Positions 56,834-64,000 of a DNA stretch of 64,000 nt are shown here, one piece after another (position 1 is the stretch's first letter; each line of letters begins with the position of its first letter). The notes under the pieces are model-generated. The model was given only the letters and a program-made list of their open reading frames with translations, had not been told where the DNA came from and made no database searches. Source of the stretch: Dermacentor variabilis (taxonomy: Eukaryota > Arthropoda > Arachnida > Ixodida > Ixodidae); contig NC_134571.1 in assembly GCF_050947875.1 (NCBI RefSeq), positions 227,426,024 to 227,490,023 of the forward strand. Direction: 5' to 3'. Position numbers and translations under genes: made by a program.

Positions 56834-58040
56834 CAGTCAAACCTCGTTTTACAAAAATACCTTCATTATGCCCAATATCCATTATAGGCACGTATGCAGA
56901 TATTCGAGAGAGAGAAACAGAAAGAAACAACATCTCAGTCAGGTTTATGCAAAAGAAACGCAACAGCGGTGCCTTTGACAGGCCAGCAAGCTGTCTCCTG
57001 TGGATCTCGACGATCTATTGGCTGCTTGCTGTACTGATATGAGGCACAGGAACAACAAATTACACACAAGGGCTCTGTACCACTGTGAATATGTAGCCAT
57101 GCGATTGATGCTATCACGTGGCATTGGCTCATTGGCTTGCTGGCTGCAGTCTAAGCAAGCTAAGCAGCTGCCACACTTTTCAGACACATACTACACGACT
57201 ATGGCCATCAGACTAGATCGTGTGTCTGATCTCACGCACGATTGCCAATAATGCCTATAACATCTAAGGAGTAACTGATGGCAAGCCTACCAGGACAGCT
57301 TATCACCAGCTGTGATTGCTTAGCCTATTAGGTTGCTTCGTTGTGCGCCTTAGGCCACCAGTGCAGTTTAGGTCACCAGTGCTGCTTCATTGGGAGTCAG
57401 CAACCAAAGTTGCAGTTTCGTGCCCAGGGAGCATGGTGGCAACTCTGCCCATGGCTACCATATTTGCAGCCTTGCACACATGCTTCGTGCCCAGAACATC
57501 AGTGGCGCTAAAGGTAGGTGGCAGTGCCACAGAGAAAGAAAAAAATCATGCAGGTCTGAAAAATCTGTCGGTAAGTGTATCTGTCATTCTTGCTACCAGA
57601 GTATATATTAATGCAAAAGCATTATATGCCCCATTACGCGAAAATCTGATGGCGGCGGTGGCATGACCTAAAGTTGGTACCAAAAATGGCCGACACCACG
57701 ACAAGTAAAAACATGTCAAAGATGCTTGGATTGACGTCATATATGTTAGGCAGGTTTCTGTAAACAAAGTCAATTAATGGAATTGAATAGAAAATTTGGC
57801 ACATTTTGGTCTGGCTGGGAAACGAATCCGGGCCTCCGGGGTGTGAGATGAGCACGCTTCCCCAACACGACGGTGGCTCCATGGTTATGGTTGAATAGAG
57901 TTGTGCCTAGTCGTGTGTCATTGCGCATGTCACGTCACTGCCTTCTACGTGTCACTCGCTCTTCGGATTTTAGCAGTGCTGTGTTTAATGCGATGCGCTC
58001 CCAATGCTAAATCATGAATGTGTAAAACGAGGTGTGCCTG
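56834..58040. mobile_element. Probable Tigger-like element carrying a SINE
   Basis: Left end CAGTCAAACCTCGTTTTACA and, inverted, CAGGCACACCTCGTTTTACA match at 18 of 20. No TA duplication is seen, which lowers confidence. No transposase. Confidence 0.5.
57598..57886 (-). mobile_element. tRNA-derived SINE
   Basis: On the minus strand a tRNA-like head (AAGCGTGCTCATCTCACACC, then the B-box-like GGATTCGTTTCC) is followed by a body with ACATGTTTTTACTTGTCGTG and AATGGGGCATATAATGC, a tick SINE pattern (recalled, not searched). The head begins near 57880. Confidence 0.6.
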
Positions 58041-58247
58041 GTGCATGAGTCTGCGCACAGTGGAAGGCTACAGTGCGGGAAACGACGGAGACAAAGGAGG
58101 CACACAAACTATACACACACAGCGCTGGCTTATGCAGAAAATGTTTACTTTGCAGGTGCACTGCTAGTTTTAAAGCAAACACTTTGCAAAAAAAAAAAAA
58201 AAAATCAAGAAGAAGATCACACATGCACACAGAACCTGCTCATACTG

Positions 58248-58665
58248 CTATCGTACCCTGGCATTTGAATCAAGGTAGGTTAGCTCTTTTTCACACAAGA
58301 CTATTGAGGGACAACTGACACAGTAATTTCCCGCACGTGAAATTGCGGCAGCCTCGATAACTCCTCTAGTAAGGCTTGATTTGCTCCTCAATACAATCTT
58401 GCATTTGTAGAAGATAGGTTTGAACCTACAGTCGTGACAGTGCACACCTAGATGACCTTGAATAATGCTAATCACCTTAAATAAGCGCTGTATGTGATTA
58501 GTTTTACATCAGGCCTTCTCTTGGAAGACAGCTTATTCAGTGACACTAGTTTTGACACAGGCAAGAGGCAACAATACTTCTCTTTACGAGTTTAGAGTGA
58601 GCAGATCTAAATGGAAGTAACGGCTTTTTCGCCCTTGGCTAAAACATCCAGCACACTTGAAGCGC
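58248..58665 (-). mobile_element. Penelope-like fragment, minus member of an inverted pair
   Basis: The end of the PLE protein (CHDCRFKPIFYKCKI, GVIEAAAISRAGNYCVSCPS) is joined by deletion to connector sequence (SLNKLSSKRRPDVKLI). Its right edge mirrors the left edge of the plus copy (GCCAAGGGCGA). Confidence 0.65.
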
Positions 58666-58763
58666 AGGTCTACAAATTGAATGTTATTTTCTTCAGAAAG
58701 CTCATGCATTACAGTTAAAGGAGTTAAAACATCTAGAACTGCACCTTCTGTTTTTTACACGAC

Positions 58764-59250
58764 TTGTGTGCTGGAAGTTTAAGCCAAGGGCGAACAAGCC
58801 ACTACTTCCCTTTGGACCTGCACACTCGTGAAGAGAAGCATTGTTCTCTCTTGCCTTACAAATGCCTTGAAGAAATCCTGTGTCCGCAAGGCAGAAGAAA
58901 GCTTTCAGTCACAGGTATCCTGCCTCAGCACAGCTGGATATGCATTACATTTGCAGGTTGGTGTTGCGGTAGGCATACTTAAGAAAGTTAAAGGAGCTGG
59001 TTGCGTCCGGACACAGCTCACAGAAGGACAAAGTCGCGACATCAAAAAGAAAGCAGTTATTCCACAGATTCGTGGAATCTTGCACTACCATTGGCCGGAG
59101 TGCAAATATCTACGTCTTTTTTTTTTCGAGCCTAGAAAACTGGTGTCACTGATCAAGCAAACTCATGCTGTTTTCCAAGAGAAGGCCCAGTGTAAAACTA
59201 ATCCCAGGCAGCGCTCAACACAATGTGCTCAGTGTGTTGTATATGAGATA
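58764..59250 (+). mobile_element. Penelope-like fragment, plus member of an inverted pair
   Basis: The frame 58828-59286 reads KRSIVLSCLTNALKKSC, LKKVKGAGCVRTQ, KKAVIPQIRGILHYHW and FEPRKLVSLIKQTH, ending CAQCVVYEI: the PLE connector up to the first GIY-YIG residues. It is cut by a DNA transposon end at 59251-59252. Confidence 0.75.
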
Positions 59251-59251
59251 C

Positions 59252-59734
59252 TGTATTTTCCGGTGTATAAGTCGCACCCTCCTTGAAACGGCAGTTTTTT
59301 CAAAAGAAAGCGTATACAAGTCGCACCATTGTATCAGACATGCCTGTTCATTCAGGAAGCGAATAAAAAAAAATTGAGTGACATTTCACATCCTCAATGC
59401 AGGTCATACGCAAGCAATGATATGGGCACTCCAGGCGCATTTCTGCCGTCGTGGTCATCGCAATGTACCATATAAAGTCCAGGACGATAACATCGTCCCC
59501 GCGCACCATATATGCTGTATGTGCGAGTGAAAGCTTGCGACGATGAGACAAATTGCGCACAAAGGTGAAAAGCGAGAAGGCGGCATGGAAGGGAGGTGAG
59601 GGGGGGGGGGGGCAGCTTATACTTCGGCAGCAACTGCACGGTCTGCACAGCGGCACACGCTGTACCTTGACGGCGACCAGCAGATGCGATGACTTCGGAG
59701 TCGGTTGACTTGTGGCCTACTGCCGCTTGTCTTT
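59252..59734. mobile_element. Tigger-like element end
   Basis: CTGTATTTTCCGGTGTATAA then GTCGCACC repeated (59330) marks one end; it matches the end at 14270. The other end is not recognised and there is no transposase. Confidence 0.5.
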
Positions 59735-59739
59735 TATTT

Positions 59740-60700
59740 ATTTATCGATTTATTTATCATTTTACCCATAGCGCCACGAATGGCATTACAGTGGGGGAGA
59801 TTACAATGAAGGGGAAAAAATGCAGGTGAATTGTCATGCGCATAAAACATTGCGATAACACACACAAATGAAAATAAACACTGCAAGAATAAATGATAGG
59901 AATAGGAAGTAATAATTTTAGCATAAGCATAAAAATATGTCACAGGGCCTAGTAATTACATAGCAATTACAGGGCCTATAATACATTTTTTGTATTCCAT
60001 AGAATTCACTTTTGCATTAATTACATTGTCCACGTAAATGCATTATGGAGCAACAAGAAAAGTTATCTTTTTCTGTGGCGGTGACAAGTTCTCGTGGTAG
60101 TTGGTTCCAGTCCAAAATTGTCTGGGGAAAAAAACGACATATTAAATCTTACAGTTTTGCACCTTATCTCTAATTTTGTTCACATGGTCTCGTTGTAAAG
60201 AAACATAATCAGGAGGAAGTAAATACGTTTCATGCCATATACCTGCTTGAGAATAAAAAATGTTATGCAGAAATTTCAGTCTTTGCATTTTCTATGTTTA
60301 GCTAATGAAATCTAGCCAAGGTTCTCCTTAGCATGCGTTACTCAGAACAGTTTGCGTAATTTCCAAAAACATATCAAACTCCTACATTTTGCTCTCTTTC
60401 TATTCACTGAATGTCATTTTTGAGTCAGGAATCCCACACGTTACAGGCATATTCAAGTGTGGACGTAATATATGTTGTGTACAATAGCTGCTTAATTTCT
60501 GAAGGAAACCGCTTGGTATTTCGACGCAGGAAGCCTAATGTCCGGCAGGCTTTGGCTGTAATTTTTTCAATGTGGCGGTGCCATGATAAGTCGGGGATAA
60601 AGATGACGCCAAGGTATCTGCACTCACACGCGGGAATTAGCTCAGTAGTGTTTAGGAAGTATTTGTAGTCATGGGCAGATCGCGTTTTTTGTAAGCGACT
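59740..60700 (-). mobile_element. CR1/jockey-like LINE 3' fragment
   Basis: The minus frame 60425-60700 reads CRYLGVIFIPDLSWHRHIEK, CRTLGFLRRNTKRFPSEIKQ and TSTLEYACNVWDS, the end of RT in CR1/jockey-type LINEs. The 3' UTR has AAATAAATAAA-type repeats near 59740-59755. 5'-truncated. Confidence 0.75.
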
Positions 60701-61588
60701 GCCATGAGTCAATAAAGAAAGAAAGAAGAAGAAAGAGCAGAAGAAAAGAAGAGGACAAGAAAGCACGAGGAATCACTAGAAAAAAAAAAGAAAGAAAAAA
60801 AGAAGTTCGAAAATAAGAGCGTCCGAATAAAAAGAATGCAGTATATGAACGATGAAAAAGTGCAAAAGTGCATCCAGAGCTAGGTGGCCAACGGAGAAAA
60901 GAAACGCATAGCCAAAGAGAGCGGCCCAGCCATGCTCTGGAAGGATGAGGGGCAGAAGCAGCTGGAGGCCAGACAGGGCAGGTGGAGCGTGGAGACAGCG
61001 GCAACCCAGTGGAAGCTGCTCTTCAGCTGCCTCCGGCTGCGACTCGCGAGCTGACAGGGCGCTCCACCGGAGACCGCACAGTTACAGGCTGACGGAGCCG
61101 TTTCCTGAACTACCTGTGGCTAAGAGGTGCCGACCGGCTGATCCAGGCACCTCGGTCACCCCACTGCCCTGACGCCTTGACCCGGTCCACTGTGGGTTGA
61201 ATGTCGGACGCAGCGACGTCGAGTCCACGACGCATTGGCAGGCCCAACGGCGTGTCGTTGGAAGCAGCGACAACTAGGCGACGCGGCTACGTCGATGGAC
61301 TTGATGGAAATATTTTGAACTTCATAACACATAGTGTGTAAGGACATTAGACCACGTTCTCAATTAACTCGCTTTGTGGATAGTTTGTTGTGTGTTTGGT
61401 TTTTGCTATTGGGTTTGTAACGCATGCTTTCTTGATATATATATTTTTCTTATGCTCACGCACCATAAAGGCTTTTTCTAACTCAAATGTTCCTTGCGTC
61501 ATGTTTACCACCATGAGACTTTGACAAAATATTGGCAAGCTTGCCAGGATTTATTTTCTGAATACTTGGTTTCACACTTCACAGGAAC
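60701..61588. other. Purine-rich then GC-rich sequence, no clear gene
   Basis: A 60710-60830 purine-rich run is followed by GC-rich sequence; it may be leader or LTR of the gypsy at 61.6 kb, but no LTR edge is recognised. Confidence 0.35.
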
Positions 61589-63706
61589 ATGGATTATGAG
61601 AAGCTGTTAGGGGTAACCAGTTCTCTGGGACTAAGCCACGTAGAATCACTTAGCCTTTTTGATCGAGCGCAAAAATAAGCTCAAGAAGCAAGCGAAGCCG
61701 AAAAATACATTTTGTTCTTAAAGTTGCATTTGGCCAATGTGTCTATCAGAAGAGAGGATGCGGACAGATCATCTGTTTCTTTGGAAATGGAGCCACAAAG
61801 AACAAAGACAATTTGTCCACGAAAGTTAATGGCTCCATTTGACGATAAGAGAGATGACCTTGATGCTTATCTGCATCGTTTTGAAAGAATTGCTGTAGGA
61901 CAAGGCTGGGAGTGGTCTGCGTGGGTGACAGTGCTTAGTTTGTGTTTAGTTGGAGAAGCCTTGAATGTGTTCGCAAGAATGCCAGCATCTGAGTCAATAG
62001 ACTATGACAAAGTCAAGAAAACACTACTGCAGAGATTCAGGCTAACTGCAGAAGGATTCTGTGAGAAATTCTGGGATTGTAAACCAGAACAATCGGAGAC
62101 TGGCAAACAGTTTGCTTGAATTTTGACAAATTATTCTGACAGATGGATGGAAATGCCAAACACAGAGATGACGTATGAAGGAGTCAGCGAGGGCATTGTG
62201 ATTGAGCAGTTCTCGATTTGTTGTAGCCCAAAACTCAATGTTTTTCTTAAAGAACGCTCACTGAAACATCTAGATGACTTTGCTGAATCTGCTGACCAAT
62301 TTCTGGAAGCGCAAGGCTTAAAGAATTTAGGTAAAAAACAAAGAAGAAACTCATAAAAGAGAACATGATGTAAACCAAGTTAGGCAAGGTGCAGTACCTA
62401 AGGTACTTAAATGTTACCTGTGCAACCGCATCGGTCACTGTGCAGTAGATTGTTGTGCAGGAGAGAACCGACCAAAGGCGCATATAATTTGTAAGCACTG
62501 CAAGAGACGAGGACACCGCACAGAAGACTGCAGGCTACAGAACCAAGAAGAGGCGGCAGGTGTGGTTTTCCTAAATGGTGGAAGGGCAGCATCATCGCAA
62601 GAATTGGCCAAGGATACCCAGGATACACATGACACGGCGCAAACCATAGTCTTGGACAACAAGGACATGTTCGAGCAGACGAGACTATCATTGTGTCTTC
62701 CTGTAGTTTACGGAAAAGAACAACAGAATACGAGTCTCGCTTCTATGAGATAGTGGCACCAACACGGCCTTGGTGAGACGGAGCTCGATTTGGGAGCAAG
62801 ACCTAGCAGGAGAAACAACAGTGGTTATCATGGTCGACAGTGTGGTTAGGCATCTATCCGAGGCCAGAATTAAAGTGTCTACTCCCTACTACTCCAGATG
62901 GCTGATAGTCAAGTGCGTAGATAAGCCAATATATGATTTAATATTGGGCAATCTACCTGGGGTAAGAAGTGTGGATGACCCTGATACGAAATGGAAGAGC
63001 AGCCACACCGACACGGGAAAAGCAAAAGAAAAACAGCAGGAGCACGATCCTAACATGGCAACGAAAAAAAATGAAGGCTACGGAGGATAGTCCAGCAGTA
63101 TCGTTGGCGGTAGCTACAAGATTCAGTACGCAGCAAACATTGAGGGCACTGAAGGTACCTACAACCGAAGTACTTTTGGTGATGCCAGCAGAATTTGCAG
63201 GAATGCAAAGAAAGAATGATTCCATACAAACCTGCTTTGAGAAGGAAGGAGAGTCGACGACAAATAAAAGAGGAAGGACCATTTTTAACTTCCAGAGGAA
63301 AAATGGATTGTTGTACAGAAGATGCAAGTTTACCTCGGACAGAGGAGTGATGCAATTGGTGGTTCTTAAATCCCTACGACAGACGGTCTTGAATTTGGGG
63401 CACGACAGCATCATGGCTGGACACCAAGGCTCAAAAAGAATGGTGGCTAGGGTCACAGAAGAACTTTTTTGGCCAGGACTACAAAGTGAAGTAAAGAGAT
63501 ATGTGAAATCCTGTTACATTTGCCAGCAAGCGACACCAAAAGGGCGAGTGAATCGAGTTCCACTGGGGAATATGCCAACCATTGATATTCCATTTCAGAG
63601 AGTAGCAATAGACATCGTAGGACCTATAAAGCCGATGTTAGCAAAAGGAAACCGCTATGTTCTCACGATGGCCGATATGGCGACAAGATATCCAGAAGCC
63701 AATGCC
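61589..63706 (+). mobile_element. Gypsy element (D): gag, protease remnant, integrase; RT missing
   Basis: Gag at 61712-62356 (PFDDKRDDLDAYLHRFERIA, LLQRFRLTAEGFCEKFWDC, EQFSICC), zinc knuckles at 62406-62535 (CYLCNRIGHCAVDC, CKHCKRRGHRTEDC), a protease-end frame at 62770-63090 (KPIYDLILGNLPG), then integrase. RT and RNase H, expected between about 63090 and 63180, are absent. Frames break at several places. It is cut at a TTAA at its right. Confidence 0.8.
63180..63706 (+). pseudogene. Gypsy D integrase fragment
   Basis: KNGLLYRRCKF leads to the zinc domain (LGHDSIMAGHQGSKRM, ELFWPGL, CYICQQATPKG) and the first part of the core (QRVAIDIVGPIKP, YVLTMADMATRYPEANALK). The second and third catalytic residues are cut off by the TTAA-flanked element. 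Confidence 0.8.
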
Positions 63707-64000
63707 TTAAAGGGCCCCTCACCAGGGTTGCCAGATTAGGCTATTCATAGCCAAATTGGGTACTTTTTGTCTGAGTTGGAGTCAGAATTTTCCTTTTGGC
63801 TATGTGGCTATTTTTGGGCTACATCTTTTCTCTGTGTAAAAAAAACAAGTACAAATAGTTAAGATCAAATGAGAAATGCTGGAATCAAAATGCAGAAGAC
63901 AGCAGGTTAAACAAATTGAGCACGTCTGCTACAAAATCAAAATTTGCATGTTTTATGTTATAGAACACATATGCATGTCAAAAGGTCAAGGATCACGGCC
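63707..64000. mobile_element. TTAA-inserted element end and CAGGGTTGCC element
   Basis: TTAA (63707-63710) is followed by AGGGCCCCTCACC, a start of a common tick DNA element (recalled). CAGGGTTGCCAGATTAGGC follows at once, with the palindrome GGCTATTCATAGCC, suggesting a second element inside the first. The rest is outside the window. Confidence 0.4.

Noticed and set aside
60669..61004. Leu/Phe/Ser-rich minus-strand frame resembling a membrane protein
   Set aside because: It is the complement of a purine-rich low-complexity run; the hydrophobic look is compositional.

Overview
The window is repeat-saturated eukaryotic DNA, most likely from a hard tick (Ixodida). That is inferred from the mixture seen: I-type and RTE-type LINEs ending in short simple repeats, Penelope-like elements (PLEs), Ty3/gypsy LTR elements, many pogo/Tigger DNA transposons and tRNA-derived SINE fragments of kinds common in tick genomes. 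There is no bacterial-style operon and no confidently recognisable host gene. A few weak exon candidates lie at 5.9-9.7 kb.

Layout. 0-0.8 kb: LINE 3' end inserted in an inverted gypsy 5' end (gag, primer site, LTR). 2.05-2.51 kb: PLE 3' end. 2.54-5.51 kb: tandem array of an exact 203-bp unit with tRNA-like boxes and a 609-bp higher-order repeat. 7.21-8.92 kb: DNA transposon with terminal inverted repeats (TIRs) and a 6-bp target duplication. 10.4-13.7 kb: decayed gypsy pol and 3' LTR. 14.96-18.10 kb: two inverted PLE copies between 15-bp target duplications, each carrying a hammerhead-like motif. 19.2-19.8 kb: tRNA-Cys-like tandem and a single-copy relative of the 203-bp unit. 20.6-26.35 kb: I-type LINE split by an intact pogo transposon (409-aa transposase) and by a deleted Tigger. 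26.35-34.1 kb: gypsy RT broken by a Tigger that is itself broken by a near full-length I-type LINE (12-bp target duplication, one in-frame stop). 34.1-38.1 kb: internally deleted gypsy, Tigger pieces and a second copy of the same Tigger. 38.2-43.6 kb: inverted gypsy split by a 2.56-kb Tigger, a foldback element and a SINE. 43.6-48.4 kb: cruciform-forming repeats, PLE, RTE, a probable piggyBac-type element and a gypsy gag piece. 48.4-56.5 kb: RTE nest (RTE-b contains RTE-c, which contains RTE-d, which contains a MITE), plus a Tigger in RTE-b. 56.8-64 kb: Tigger with a SINE, a second inverted PLE pair, a CR1/jockey-like LINE and an RT-less gypsy.

The elements do not act together as a pathway. 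They form a stratified record of insertions. The only apparently intact protein-coding unit with matching ends is the pogo transposon at 21.8-23.5 kb; the I-type LINE at 28.1-34.1 kb is one stop codon from an open ORF2. The most unusual observations are the PLE hammerhead-like motif with a swapped C3/G8 pair, the inverted PLE pair that inserted as one unit, the tRNA-like 203-bp satellite with its higher-order repeat, and the three-level RTE nest. All family assignments come from reading motifs; no database search was made.
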